DNA from: Sistotremastrum niveocremeum HHB9708 | Lineage: Eukaryota > Basidiomycota > Agaricomycetes > Sistotremastrales > Sistotremastraceae | DNA length: 64,000 bases | NCBI GenBank assembly: GCA_001630475.1 | Contig: KV419405.1 | Location: 128,900-192,899 of the forward strand | Reading direction: 5' to 3' | In this document: positions 11,380 to 23,925 of the stretch, in pieces | How the letters are laid out: each line of letters begins with the position of its first letter | Position numbering within the stretch: the first letter of the stretch is position 1 | Program-made: the position numbers and the translations under genes | Notes under the pieces: model-generated | Told to the model about the DNA's origin: nothing | What the model saw: the letters and a program-made list of their open reading frames with translations, nothing else | The model's database searches: none

Positions 11380-13919
11380 ATGGCTCTTCCTATGCTAGTC
11401 AATGGAGGGGCGGACTGTGGGCCAAGTAATCCATTACAGGGACTATCTAAGAGATTTGATCAAGATAGGGGAATTCAGCAGGTACGTTTCTCTGGGACTC
11501 CTGAGTGCCTAGCGTAATAGCCTCAACTGTGGCCATAGGACTATTTTGGACCTGGCCGTGCAAGCGGTTCTAGAGAGGTATACTGATCGCATCTAGTCGA
11601 TTCACTATCTCATTGGATAATTAAGGTCTTTCGAACAGCATCACAAGCGGTAGATGCAAGTCTGCGGAACGAGGCCAAAGCTTTCTTTAATGCCGGACCC
11701 GCCTTCAAAACACCCCAAGATCTCGCAGTACCTGGGCCGACACAGAATTTGCTGTACCCCATCGCGCAGAACCCAGTCGCAGCAGATCTGTCAGGATGGG
11801 CCTCAAGCTTCAAAGCTCGACAAGCGCCCCCGCCAGTGTCGCAAGCCCAGTCAGCACATCCAGGATCGCAAGATCTGGTCCAGCAGTTTCACAATATGAC
11901 TCTGGTACAAGAACATAATAGTGAGAACCGTCCATACCGCGCGCACATGTGATGAAGTCTTGATTGCGCAATAGGTGTTCAAGCTCAGCCACAAACGTCC
12001 CATGCTCCCACCTTCGTTCCTTACCAGCATTCACCCCTGCCGCAACTGCCCTTTCAATCCTTCGCCCCGCCGCAGCCCGTGGCCCACCAGCCAGATCCTC
12101 AAGCTCTGCTAGATCAATTCGATGCCATCGAGCGACACCAGTCTATCTTGGAACAGCCCAACGAGACCCTGGAGACATCCACCCACCAGGCCCCCATTGA
12201 CGCAGACGAACTCTCCAGAACTGCGGCATCTGTTTTAGAAGCCGTAAAACATGAACAGAACCCCAAGTTTCTCCAGAGTTCCTTCTTCGGGCTAATGCGA
12301 GATGTCCGAGATCGCCAGGTCGTAGTGGAAGGCAATACACTGGTCGAAGCTTCTTTGATCGAGTCTTCCGAAGTCTCATCATCTTGGGCGAAAGATTTCA
12401 ATGCCAATGCCCAGAAAGTCGACCTCAAAGGAAAAGGAAAGGCGGTAACCCAACCCATGACTAATTCTGGTCGTGGGAAGTCCGTACATTTCGACCCTCT
12501 GCAGGGTCACACCGCCGTTCAGCGGGAAATAACGGAACAGGTTTCTCAGGCTGGTGTTTTGCAGAACGATTCTGAGCTCGATCAATATTTTCGGCAGGAA
12601 AATGAAGAGCTCCAGACGGTGTGGGGAGAATACGATCGGGCCATGAACGCGGCCAAGACTTCGAGTAAGACACACGTCCAAGATGAAGGAGGACCTGCGA
12701 CTGCTCAGATGGGTGAATGGGACACTTTGCAACATGATTGGGATCGCTTCGAAGCGACAGCCTCTGGCATCAAGCCTGTCGACACGTATGCCTTCCAAGG
12801 AGCCAATCCATATCTCCTTGGCGAAGCTTCAAGGACTCATCATCACGATTATCACAGTGTCGATCTGGGGGTAGGTGAAAATGGTTTCACATTCAGGATA
12901 ATCTTACATTATTCTCCAGAGCGTTCTCGAAAAAGAAGCAGCAGTACAACGAGACCCCACGAACTATAAGGCATGGTTCGAATTGGGAATTAAGCAGCAA
13001 GAGAACGAGAGGGAGGCGAAGGCTATCCAGGCTCTCACTCGTGCCGTTGAGCTCGAGCCATCGTATTTGGATGCTTGGGTCGCCCTGGCGATCAGTCACA
13101 CAAACGAAAGCGACCGTGCTGCAGCTTGCAACGCGATCGAAGAATGGGTTTCGCGAAATGTGGTGTACAAAGATGTGGTTCAGCAGTTCAGAGCAGCTCG
13201 GACCGAAAAGCCAGGAACGCAGACCGAGCGACATGCAGATCTAGTAGAATGCCTGATGACAATGGTTAGAAGTGTACCGGGCGGGGAAGTCGATGCTGAT
13301 ACACAAGTGGCTTTGGCGGTGCTCTTGAACAATGCCGAGGTAATCGATTTCTTGAACATCCAAAATCATTCTGACCATGTTTCATAGGATTATGAGCGTG
13401 CGCAAGATTGTTTCAGAGCTGCATTAGCAGTTAGACCCGACGTGGGTGTATTTTCTTGGGGATAAAAGTTGATCCTGACGTGACCCTAGGACTGGGTGCT
13501 GTACAACCGTGTTGGTGCGACGTTGGCGAATAGCGGCAGAGCTGAGGAGGCCCTGGGATATTATTATCGCGCTCTGGAGCTCAACCCAGGGTACATCCGT
13601 GCCCGATTTAACCTCGGTATATCGTGCATCAACTTGAAGGTACGTGCCCTCTGTCCGTGGATATACAGTTCTCTGACGGACTCTGCAGCGTTATACTGAG
13701 GCCGCACAGTATATCCTTGACGCGCTAGTTCTCCAAGAGAACGACACGATGCTGACGGATATGGAGACCGGATCTCCATCTCGAGGAGTGACGTCGTCTG
13801 TGTTATGGGATAGTCTGAAGACGACGAGTTTGCACATGCTGCGTATGGATCTCGCGAAGATGTGTGATGATCAGGACCTCGCAGGTTTCCGCGAAGAGTT
13901 CTCGCAGTTGGTGGGGTAA
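11380..13919 (+). CDS. PEX5: Peroxisomal targeting signal 1 receptor Pex5
   Basis: This cycling receptor binds C-terminal SKL-type signals in the cytosol and docks at Pex13/Pex14. The N-terminus [20 protein letters not shown] carries the conserved cysteine (residue 13) that is monoubiquitinated for recycling. [15 protein letters not shown] follows after the first intron. Aromatic WxxxF-type motifs for Pex14 binding are visible as WASSF, WAKDF and WDRF. The C-terminal TPR domain starts around [20 protein letters not shown], includes [20 protein letters not shown] and [20 protein letters not shown], and ends in the conserved helix region before the stop at 13917-13919. Small introns interrupt both the N-terminal and TPR parts. 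It is convergent with the methyltransferase gene, with 36 bp between stops. Confidence 0.95.
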
Positions 13920-13955
13920 ATGGAGCTGTAGTGTAGTATTTCTTGGTTGAAAATG

Positions 13956-14821
13956 TCAAGTGCGACCAATGACGGTTCGTGGTATGTCCCATGGGTCATT
14001 CCATAGTTCAATGGAGTGGAACGATCTGGCGTCTTTGAACAGTTTCGCGACCGCTTCGCCTTGTTTGTGGCCCACTTCCACGGCGAAGACACCATCGGGC
14101 GCTCTGAGCAGAGCTTTAAATATGCTCGGAAGTGCTCGGTAGAAGAGCAGACCATCGGGAGAGTCAGCGAGGAGCGCGTCGCGGTCTTCGTAGTCTTTCA
14201 CGCATGCAGGAAGAGAATGGTACTCTGAGGGAGGAATATAAGGCGGGTTGCATGTGATCACATCGAATGTCTGCTCCTGCAATGTTTTTGAAAAATCTGG
14301 TGATAAAATATCGTTCTGTTGAACGCGAAAAACCGGGTGCGAGAAGCCGGCCTCTGCGGCGTTCTCGAGGGCAAGCTGACATGCTAGCTCGCTAATATCA
14401 ATGCCGAGAGATCTGACAGATCCAGGAGGCAGCAATGCAGACAATAGGAGCGGAATGCAACCGGTGCCTGTACACAAATCGAGTATATTCAGTTGTTTTG
14501 AGGGGAAAGTCTGGGAGACAAAACGGGCTAATTTGTACGTCCAATCTTCAGTTTCGGGACGGGGAATCAATGTTGGGGGACGCGTTTTGATAGTCAGAGG
14601 TCCAAACGGTGTGTTACCTGGAAAGTCGAGTCAAAAAAAGTAGGTGATCCCGGGTGCACGGTGGATGAGGCAATACCAAGAATATATTGCAAGGGCTCGC
14701 CAGCAACTCGGCGAACGAGCATATTATGCAATGCTTGTTGGTTTGGTGCAGAATCTCGGAGCCATTTTAGCTCTTGAAGTGAAACTTTTTTGGCTAGATT
14801 CTTGAATGCCGTAGAGGCCAT
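13956..14821 (-). CDS. MTQ1: Release-factor glutamine methyltransferase (PrmC/HemK, Mtq1-like)
   Basis: This SAM-dependent N5-glutamine methyltransferase is expected to modify the GGQ motif of a release factor. The length and the single-copy PrmC fold fit the mitochondrial enzyme Mtq1 better than cytosolic Mtq2. The start at 14821 gives MASTAFKNLAKK. After one short intron (donor after YIL, acceptor before NTPFGPLTIK) comes LIPRPETEDW, the PrmC substrate-side motif. Motif I is ILDLCTGTGCIPLLL, and the catalytic NPPY box is ITCNPPYIPPSE. The protein ends DPWDIPRTVIGRT at 13956. No clear mitochondrial presequence can be judged by eye. Confidence 0.88.
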
Positions 14822-15181
14822 CGGGAGAGACCGGAAGGCAGCCTAACGAGGAATAAAAGCAGAGAGAGCGGAGCCCGACTCGAGGATGGAGCCCGCCGTC
14901 ACCGCCAGCACTATAGTCGCCGCCGTCGTGCTCGCCGATGAGCGCGTCGTTGCGGACGACAGAGAAAGCGTGTCCCGGGTGTCCCGTCGAGAGCAAGTTC
15001 GTGTTCGTGTCGGCTCGGACGGATTTGTTGCGCGGGATTGCCCTAACAAACTCCGAGCGTCTCCCGCTCTCTCCAGCTATTCTCGTCGTCGACGACGACG
15101 ACGGCGGCGCACTCGCCCGCTCCCGACGCTGTAATATTTCCCCTCCCGCCTCCTGTATAATCTCCAGCGGCGCCGGCACCA
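14822..15181. promoter_or_regulatory. Divergent promoter region of MTQ1 and ERT1-like genes
   Basis: This 360-bp GC-rich segment lies between two divergent starts. It contains a (cga)n-like run around 15080-15115 (cgtcgtcgacgacgacgacg), partly self-complementary, and should hold both core promoters. No protein-coding gene is supported. Confidence 0.45.
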
Positions 15182-17262
15182 ATGCAGCAGTCGTCGTACC
15201 ATAACGGCCACGCGTCGGACTCTGTCGACTCGCATTCCGGCCCCTCCCATCCAGTCGCTCCCCAACCGGGTCCATCCAGCTTTATCCCCTCCTTCTCCGA
15301 CGACCAGCAGCAGCGGCGAAAGCGTCCAGCCTCGCCCCATCCCGACGTCCAGAACAGCGACCAGCGACAGTCGTCCAACTCCAGAGATCCACCCAAGAAG
15401 AAGAAGGCGGCCAGAGCGTGTTTTCACTGCCAGAAGGTACGTCTATATGCTATACGCACCCCGCCTCGACCCCAGCTCATTTCGCGTGCATCCTAGGCCC
15501 ATCTCACCTGCGACGACTGTCTGTCTTCTCCCCTTGCTTTTTCTGCCCCTTTTGCTGACTCACACCCATTGATAAGCTCGCCCTTGTCAGCGTTGCATCA
15601 AACGAGGCATAGGAGACAGCTGCACAGAGGGACAACGCAAAAAGGCCAAATATCTTCTTGACGAGCATGAACTCCGTGCGTCCCTTCATCCTCCGCTTGC
15701 ATCCCAGATCTTATCGGAATCTCAGAGACGCTCAAAGTGCAGAAGTCTCACTCTGCAGGCCAACTAGGTATGTCCCACCCATACCAATTTTACTTTTATA
15801 CTTTTATGAAACATCTCTTCATCTGCTAGGATCCGACGTATACTCACCTGGCGCTTCCAATATCCAAGACCCTATATATGATCTCCCCTTCGATAACTCA
15901 TTTACCTTCGGCTCAGAAGGCGCTAATCTCGAATACTCAATGATCAATGCCCTACTTAACAGTGCCACTTCACTTCCTGAAAACCACTCATCGAGACCGT
16001 CACTTGACAGGATATCGACCCCTGTCCGGACGGGCGCATTATCACCATTTCCGAACGCGAATTGGGCGACACAACAGCGACAGGCAGCGCTCCAGGAATC
16101 TGGTCAATATACCCAGCAAGGTTTGAATCAGAGCCCACAAGACCAATATCTCTTCCGAGATGGTGGCCACGCTCAAAACCAGCAGTATGGCTTCCAGAAC
16201 AACGCAGGCCCATCTGCTCAACCTCATTCGACGTCGTTCCTCCGCACCTCTTCCTCACACTCACAGACATATGGTAATGCCGAACCTACGCCTCCCCTCA
16301 CGAACGACATCTCACCAGAATCACCACTGTCACGGAACCAGTTCCAGACGGCCGCTCCCTCACGCTCTCTTAGCTCTAATCTATCGTCTTCTCACTCAGG
16401 CCTCCCTAATAACTCGTTCCCCTTGTCGTCTATGAATGGAAGTGGGAGTGGGATCGACCAGCAGGTCATGAATGGCGCGCCGCCAGATGCAGCAGCAGCA
16501 TATGCTAGTGTTTCACGGCCCTATGATTATACCGCAGGATATCATTATTTAATGCAGCACCTTCAAAACCGAATGAATGGGTTTGAGCTGATATATTAGT
16601 CTTTGTTCAGCAGAAGACTGATTTTCCTACAGGTTCGACAAGAACGACATCTTACGGATAGTCCGGGCCCTGGCCATTTTTCGGCCGTCCTTAATTGCCC
16701 TACAGATGCCTCTGACATTAGAGGATGAAATTTTTGTGGAGAAGTGCTTTCAACGGTCATTGGTGGTCAGTGCAATGCCACTCCTGCGAATTCTCTCATT
16801 GACTTCTGACATGCCACAAGGAATTGGACAAGTTGATATCGATGTCTGGTACCCCCACAGTGGTATGGCGGCGGACGGGAGAGATTTGCCTTGTGGGCAT
16901 GGAATTTTCACTGTTAACTGAGTGGCCGCCTCAGGAGCTTATACGAGGGAAATTCATCTACGAGGTACGCTGTTCGAACTGTTCAGTTCTCGGAACTAAT
17001 GCCTTGGCTAGTTATTCGAGACTCAGTCCACGGTGGAGTATTGGGAGAATTTTGCAGCGCACGCGTTTGAGAATACTGCACGGTCTGTATACTCTCATTG
17101 CGTCCTTCGCAAAAAGTCGGGGAGTCCGGTTCCGTGTGCATTCTGTTTCAGCATCAGGAGGGATCTTTTTGACCTGCCGAGCATTGTCATTGGTGAGTTG
17201 CTCTATTACGATGGTGAATTATTGCTGATGACATGACAGGACAATGGCTACCTATGTTGTAG
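15182..17262 (+). CDS. ERT1: Ert1/AcuK-like Zn2Cys6 transcription regulator with PAS domain
   Basis: This nuclear regulator belongs to the Ert1 family, which controls gluconeogenesis and the switch to non-fermentable carbon. After a Gln/Ser/Pro-rich N-terminus and a basic KKKKAAR stretch comes the zinc cluster, read across introns as [26 protein letters not shown] and [19 protein letters not shown], with all six cysteines present. One exon in the cluster, 15497-15518, is only 22 nt. A long disordered region follows. The C-terminal PAS region contains [40 protein letters not shown] and WPPQELI, and ends IGQWLPML at the stop 17260-17262. Exon phases agree at the junctions checked. Confidence 0.9.
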
Positions 17263-17394
17263 ATACATTACTACTATTGTAATTGTCTCGACCGTCCTTT
17301 TTTTCTCTGGCACTTTCTTTGCACGTGTGTTACATAAGCGAGGAATGTGCACCATCTTCCGTGATCATGACTGAAATTTTCTTCCCCGGGAGCC

Positions 17395-18858
17395 ATGACT
17401 GCCCAACTCACGTCTATTCGAACCGATGGCGACAAGATTGAAATCGTGAATCAACTGTTGCTTCCTCACGTTACAGAGTTCGTTGAGATTCATGACATCT
17501 ACGAAGCTCACGATGCGATCAAGTCGATGAAGGTGTCCGCTACCCGATTAGATAACAAAGTGTTGCCCAAACTGACCAGTCAATCAGATCCGTGGTGCCC
17601 CTGCCATAGCATCACTAGCTGCACTCTCTATTTCGTCCCATCTATCCAGAGCTTTGCGAGAAGATCCACCCCCGGCATTCCTTGCTTCGAATGCCGCACT
17701 TCAATCGCATATACAAGCCAAACTTGATTATCTTTTCAAAGCCAGACCAACGGCCGTCAACCTTGGTGCTGCCACTCGTCGACTGAAGAAGACGCTCGAT
17801 GAAGGTGTTGCAAGTGCTGCTGGTCCCAGAGAAGTGGCCGAAGCGATCATCAAAGAAGGGAAGTTGATCAATGACGAGGATGTTGGAAGGAATAGGAAGA
17901 TGTCAAAGTGGGGAGCTGAGTGGTTGGAGGAGTATTGGAAGCGTTCTGGTTCTGACGCTGGCAAAGAGGGCCTGAATGTCCTCACTGTGTGCAATACGGG
18001 ATCGCTGGCTACATCGGTACGTTGGTTGACGACTGGTCTGGCCCCATGGCTCAACATATATGCAGGGTTATGGAACAGCGTTGGGCCTGATCACTCATCT
18101 ATTTGAAACTGGAAAATTAGGCAAAGCCTACTATACCCAGACTGCTCCATACCACCAAGGATCTCGGTATGTCTGATTTTTCGATTTTTTTTGACCGTTG
18201 ATATATGCCATTCCAGATTGACGGCGTATGAGCTGAAGACCTTGCAGATCCCTTCGGTGATGATCTGCGATACTATGGTCGGATCTTTGTTCCAGCATCA
18301 CAAGATACATGCTGTCGGTTCGTGCCATTATCTCCGCATAAAGCTGATACTGAGAGTTCTTCAGCCGTGGGCGCCGATCGAATAGCGAAGAATGGAGATA
18401 CGGCAAACAAGGTTGGTGCATCCTTGCAGTGTATGCCACGGCGTCTCATCGAAAGCAAAGATTGGAACGTATAATGCAGCCGTGCTGGCTGCTCGACACA
18501 ATATTCCCTTCATAGTCGTGGCACCTATCAGCACCGTGGACTTGGATGTTTTATCCGGTGAAAAGTGAGCCTGGTTGCCATCAAGTTGAGCGCTGGCTGA
18601 TTTATATGCGCCAGCATTCCTATCGAACACCGACCGCCCATTGAAGCTTGCACTGTGAGGGGAGTGTTAACACCGCTGGCCGCGGAACCGTCTGAGCGTA
18701 AACAAGCGGTCGTTATGATGACCCCCGAAGACATTGAAGTCTACAACCCGAGTTTCGATGTCACCCCCGCAGAGCTGATTACAGCGATTGTGACTGAGAA
18801 GGGAGTTGCGACTAGACGGGCAGGGGAGAAGACGTTTGATCTTTCAGAAATTGTATAA
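17395..18858 (+). CDS. MRI1: Methylthioribose-1-phosphate isomerase (Mri1, eIF2B-alpha-like fold)
   Basis: This enzyme isomerises methylthioribose-1-phosphate to methylthioribulose-1-phosphate in the methionine salvage pathway. [20 protein letters not shown] starts the protein. RGAPAIA opens the substrate-binding region after the first intron. The family signatures [12 protein letters not shown] plus GYGTALGLI, and [18 protein letters not shown], are intact; the first Cys and the Asp in these motifs are the catalytic pair. The C-terminal part reads [20 protein letters not shown] and ends DLSEIV at 18858. The motif CNTG separates Mri1 from the eIF2B alpha, beta and delta subunits that share the fold. 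Introns are short and preserve the frame where checked. Confidence 0.93.
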
Positions 18859-19121
18859 AAATATTAGAATATTAGTCTGACAGTGATCGACCGCCTGCCC
18901 CTGAATCTAGCCGCCTCCCGAACATGTCGCAAGGTTACCGCTATTTCCTCTTTCTCCGCCTTCATGGCAATTTCACATAGGGTCGCTGGCGGAGCACGAC
19001 ATTTGTCTGTACGGATAGCAAAGGACGTGCGAAGTTCAAACAAGGCCATCCTGGTCCTCTTCTGCAGGCACGTCGGTTCCTGAAACCCTGAAAACTATGC
19101 GAGGAACCTAACTTGCTATAG
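18859..19121. other. Region before unknown gene, possible unplaced 5' exon(s)
   Basis: Short open stretches on the plus strand (for example an ATG at 18924 giving MSQGYRYF, or one at 18965 giving MAISHRVAGGARH) could be first exons of the next gene. I could not find one GT-AG path that joins them in phase without doubt, so I leave them unassigned. Confidence 0.3.
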
Positions 19122-19665
19122 CTGTCTCATCATCTTTATCAGAGCACTTGCGGGCGTTGGCTATCAGGAAGGCAGCGTTATACCGGCTCCTGGTGTTAAC
19201 GACAAGTCGACGTGGGCCTGGAGACGACTGCTTCATGCCGACCGTGGCTACGAGTGGGCGCAAAGCGGCTCGACAGGGCTAAACAATATGGTCCATGGTC
19301 TCTTAGATCGTGTCGATCAAAAAATACATCGTCAACAACCAGCACTCGACAGACATGAACAAGTCGCTAGAAGGGCGGGAGGGCGTAATAGAGGTGTAAG
19401 GGAAGAGGGGTACAAAGCAGCAGAAGAAGAATACCGAGAAAGCCAACTACCGCCTACGCCTTCAGACGACACATACCATTCTTCGTCGACTGAAGCTGCT
19501 CACGAACCACTGGAGTTGAGAGAAGAGGACCAGGAGGACCCGCCGGTGTTTGTGCCTTCGACAGGACAAGATCCACTGAGAGCACCGTCAGACGATGAAG
19601 ACAGCAGAAGAGCGATGGATGCTGGCCAGGGTTTGAGAAAGGGAGGCATCAAGCAGGACAAGTAG
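19122..19665 (+). CDS. Unknown protein, terminal exon with hydrophobic start and acidic tail
   Basis: A continuous open frame starts just after a plausible acceptor at 19121. It opens with a hydrophobic stretch CLIIFIRALAGVGYQEG and then has WAWRRLLHADRGYEWAQSG and LLDRVDQKIHRQQPALDRH. The rest, to GGIKQDK and the stop at 19663-19665, is charged and low-complexity, with many Glu, Asp, Pro and Ser residues. I do not recognise the family. The first exon or exons are uncertain. The hydrophobic segment could be the end of a membrane anchor or signal, which would put the acidic tail on the other side of the membrane; this is inference only. Confidence 0.45.
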
Positions 19666-19810
19666 CACTATTCTGGACGTTCTTTCATTCATGCATTCTT
19701 TTGTATATTTTCATTGCATATTCTCTATAGAGCGCCATTTCCGGCGTGTAATACAGCTCGTTACTCTAGCGCGCCGGAGACCGACTTTCATCTCTCTGCC
19801 ACCGCCTACT

Positions 19811-20960
19811 ATGGATCTGGATTACATTAAATTGTGGAATATCATCGCAGAGCTCTCAGAGCACTTGACAGCAAATCGTGCATTTGCTCAGGCTCTACAG
19901 AAACAGGCAGCGCAGCTCAAGGTCGCTTCTCTTCCACTCCGTGCCAAAGGTGGTATTCATCCAAGTACAGACACAAGCCGCCGAGAAAACCTCTGTCTTT
20001 GCTTTGAGACGCTACAACGTCGATATCACGAAAGGTTAGATCAGAACATCACTTTGACAACCCAGTTCCTTAATCCCTTGCAGAGACATTCGAGTCTGAA
20101 GTGGAACGAAACAATGCAGCTGCGATCATCGAGAACCAGGCTCTTCTGCATGAGAACAGACAATCCAATGCTTTGTTGAAGGAGTACGAGCAGACTCTAG
20201 AAACCGTGATGGCAAAGTTCAGAGCTCATTCAGTTCGTGCCACCGAATCTTGCACTCCGTATGACATTGACCTCACCTTTTCCTACAGCGTGCAGCTTCA
20301 TTACATGAACAAACTTTGACTCGCCACTATGAAACTCTCCTTGCTTCACGAGAATCATCTACTATTCCCTCATTCGCTCCTGAGCTAGACAGCTCAAGTC
20401 CCAATTACACCCGTTCTTTGACTCGGTTAACACATCTCCTTCGACTCGTCGCTTTATCGCTGGACGGGAAAGATCTTCCGTCCACGTCTGAGGACCCCGA
20501 ACGTGTTGCTATGCCTACACCTGAGGAGCTTTTACAGCTACTTAATGAGGTGGACAGTGAGGAAAATCCACGTCAAGATTGGGCCACCGAACGGGAGACC
20601 GAAATTCAACGACTGGAGAATGAAAATAGACAACTCAGGGAGATGCTGGGCATCTTACCCAGCTCAGATAATGAAGATGAATCCTCAGATTCAGACGTCC
20701 GGTGGAATACATCCCATCCCTCGGAAATTTCAGCGCAATTCCAGAATTCCAAACTCATCTCCTCACCTAGTCATCCTAATATGCAACTCCCCTCTCAAAG
20801 AGCGATGGCAGAGATGCAAAATCTCAGACATCCCAGAGAGTCATTCTGGCTCCCGTCTGCTCTTCCAAGAGCTGGGACACCTCCACTAGCATCATCCCAG
20901 TCTCAAACGCCCTACCGTGTAGCATCACCTCTATCGAATCGACTGGACCTCACAAGATAA
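19811..20960 (+). CDS. SIKE/FGFR1OP2-like coiled-coil protein
   Basis: The protein starts MDLDYIKLWNIIAELSEHLT. Later exons give VERNNAAAIIENQALLHENR, LLKEYEQTLETVMAKFRAHS and EQTLTRHYETLLASRES. The pattern of long helices with ENxxLxxENRQxxxLLxEYEQTLExxMxKFR resembles the animal SIKE/FGFR1OP2 proteins, accessory subunits of the STRIPAK phosphatase-kinase complex, and their fungal relatives. The C-terminal half has a second coiled coil (ERETEIQRLENENRQLREML) and then a Ser/Pro-rich tail ending NRLDLTR. Three short introns are visible. The name rests on the coiled-coil pattern recalled from the family, not on a search. The gene is convergent with the ABC transporter (44 bp between stops). Confidence 0.6.
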
Positions 20961-21004
20961 AAACTATCGTTTGTATTCTGTACTTCAGATCCTACATTGT
21001 ACTT

Positions 21005-23925
21005 CTACAGGAGCCAGCGCTTGGCTTTACGTTGCCGACTTTCCTTTTCCCCCTCGAGGATATTATTCTCTCGGATCACCTTGAGAAACACACTTTCCAA
21101 CCCTATCGGTTCTATTGTGTACTCCGCAAACTGCCCGTGAGCATTCAGAGTGTGAAATATGCTCGCCAGTGTTCGTCCCTCTCTTAGCGGGACTTCGAAC
21201 CTAGTTGCGACATCCTCTGCCAGTTTTGAATCTGAAATATTGGACATCACTTCGTGGGCTTGGACTAGACTTACTCTAGTTCGTGCAGAGAAGTGCACTT
21301 CGTATGCTGCATATGGCTGCACGAGCGAGGCGGTTGTTCCAACTGCCAGCAGCTTCCCTGCCAGGATGCCCACTTTCGTAGCGAGGTTTGATGCTTCTTC
21401 CATGGAGTCTGATACCGGTTTGATAAGTAGTGACCATATTTGAACCTCATGGAACTTACGTGTTGTAATAACTATTGCTTTACCAACAGCTACTCTTTCG
21501 AAAGTTTTCCACATGTCACGCTTAGTTTTCGGGTCAAGTCCCGTTGAGAACTCATCAATCAGGACCACAGCCGGATTGCCTAGAACGCGTCAGATAAAAA
21601 CAAAAAAGGATGATAGAGTTCGTACCCATCAGTGATATGGCCAAAGCCAGCTTTCTCTGATTTCCACCAGAAAGCTTGCTGGCTAATCGGTCAATATACG
21701 GTAGGAGAGCTACGGCAGTGGCAAGTGTCTCTATATCCTGCTCTAGCCTGCCTGCCTTTGACACTCCTTTCAGCATTCCGTACACTCGCAGGTGCTCTCG
21801 GACGGTCAAATGAGGATCAATAGCCGTGAACTGAGGGCAGACTCCAAGCGAAAGGCGAGCGATAGAAGGGTGCCTTATTGCCGATGTTCCTTGGATGAGC
21901 ACCTCGCCCTCGTCTGGAACAACGTCCCCCCCTGGAGCTAATGAGCCTCGGTTTCCAAAATAAAACTCGCACATACGAATCATGTTAAATGTAGTCGTTT
22001 TCCCTGCTCCATTCGGGCCAAGCATAGCGAACACCGTGTTCGTCGACACACCAAAGCTGACATCATCGACAGCTTTCCCTGTAGCGCCGCTGAATTTCTT
22101 TGATACACCTAGAACGCGAAGAGCATCATCCGATTCCATCGCACGAGCTGCTTCTGCTGCCACGACATCGGTCGATGAAGTAGGAACAGGGAGTTTCTCA
22201 GGTAAGTCACGAACTCGGCGTTGGCGGCCACGTAACAATGACCACGAGGGTCGTCGAGACCCCGAGTCCGTCAGGACCAATATGGAGAAGAGGATCAACC
22301 CATAGACAACGAGGTATAAGATAGGCCCTCCGAACTTATCGATAGCGCCAAGCGATTTAGTGGAAAAGGTTCCGTCTGTACATAGAAGCGAGAAGAGGTT
22401 GACTGAGATCAAACACGCCCGAAGCTGAAATCGGATCGTCAGTAATCCACGACCGTGTGTGCGATGGGACACATACAACGCTTGCTACAGGAGATGCTAA
22501 TGATACAGTGAAATCTGACGTCAAAGACATTTATCACAAATTCACTGAAACATGAGCGCTGATTTGACATACGAATAATGGTTATGATGTGTGCTGCTTC
22601 TGACGTTTTCGCATAGGTGAGCGTAAGTAAATACCCAGCAAGATACAACTGGTCGAATAATTCATATTTAGCATCATCCCCCATATACGAGAACACTCAC
22701 GATAAACATAATAACTTGGTAGCCTGCAACAATAGCGAACGCAGCCAACGGCGATTTTGTGATAAGGCAGGCGCAGTAAGCAAATAAAGCAGCAGTCAAG
22801 CCATAAAGTGTCATGATGAGCCACTGTTGTATGAAGAAGTTGATAAGGGTTTCATAACGCGAAGAAAAATGCTTACAAAGAATCCAAGGCCATGAAACTG
22901 ATTAGAAGCCGTCGCAAATACAATGGTGATCAGAGTCGAGACAATTATACAAAAGATACCGTCAAACAAGAGATGACCAAGCCACAGGCCAATCGGGTTG
23001 GATAGACCGTTCGATAACTGCATTGCTTGAACTGATGATCTTCGCTCCTTCGACACATATAAAGCGAAAAAAGCCGGGAAAACGCCCTGTTGCACAGTTT
23101 AGAAAAAATCGGCAGAGAAAGGGAGAGAAAATTCTACCATTGTGGCACCGAAAAACGCGACCCATTTTAGTGCAAATAGCGACCCACCATCAACAGCCGG
23201 CAGACTTTGATAGTTTGCCGAGATAATATTCGCGATATCGAGGTTTCTTCCAGTCGAGTTGAGTGCCTTGTTATACAGCAGATTGCTAACCAAGTTCAGC
23301 AGTGAAGGTCCCGATATACTAGGAGCAGATGCCTCCCATGCAACCAATGCAGAATTGGATGAGAAGTCAACGGACACGCCACCCAAAGTGAGATTGTGGA
23401 ATTCAGATCCGATTGTCTGGACGAATGTAGCGTTATCGATGAGGTTTGTGGTCTGAATTCCGTCTGTTATGTCGCCGAGTAAAGGAAGTAGGTTTGGCGG
23501 TGCAGTGAGAAGATGCGCGAACTGTCCCGCTGTGCCGAAGATAGATCCATAGAGCGGCGAGAGAGGTAGAAAGAGGGGAATGTTGTCCGCTACATCGAAG
23601 TCAACAGCACATGTCTCTTGACGTCCATTCATGAAGAATAATGGAATGCAAGATCCAGCAATTGCGATCACCACCATCAACAGCGGTGTGAACCAGCTTC
23701 GCTTCAGGACGAGCCAGCGTTTATACATTATTGTCGAGGCTTGGCGGAGCGAATTTTGAGCGCAACCATTGCTGAGTTCGAGAGGGGCATGATCATCCGG
23801 CAAGTCAACAGAATCTTCGGAATGCTTCGATTCCACAACCTCGGGTTTCCGGTTTGATTCATCCATCAACCGCACAAATATATCCTCGAGGGTGCTGCCA
23901 TTGATATCATAAGAGACAATTCCGA
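21005..23925 (-). pseudogene. ABCA-type ABC transporter, 3' half only, cut at the LTR element
   Basis: The remaining part holds one membrane domain and one nucleotide-binding domain, matching the second half of a full ABCA transporter. In order on minus are the end of the linker after NBD1 (IVSYDINGSTLEDIFVRLMD), a large extracytosolic loop region, several membrane helices, and then NBD2. NBD2 has Walker A GPNGAGKTTTFNMIR, a Q-loop near GVCPQFTAIDPHLTVREHL, signature LSGGNQRKLALAISLMG and Walker B VVLIDEFSTGLDP, ending AKRWLL at 21005. Introns and frames look intact. ABCA proteins normally have TMD1-NBD1 before this point, and here the gene ends abruptly at 23925 where the LTR begins. The missing half is not found on the other side of the element. 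What remains may be a non-functional remnant, or the gene may be whole in another assembly. Confidence 0.8.

Noticed and set aside
14886-15134. Arg/Ser-rich open frames in the MTQ1-ERT1 intergenic region
   Set aside because: They arise from a (cga)n-like run and GC-rich promoter sequence, and no homology or splice context supports a gene.
17395-18858. eIF2B alpha/beta/delta subunit instead of Mri1
   Set aside because: The CNTGSLAT and [14 protein letters not shown] motifs are those of methylthioribose-1-phosphate isomerase.
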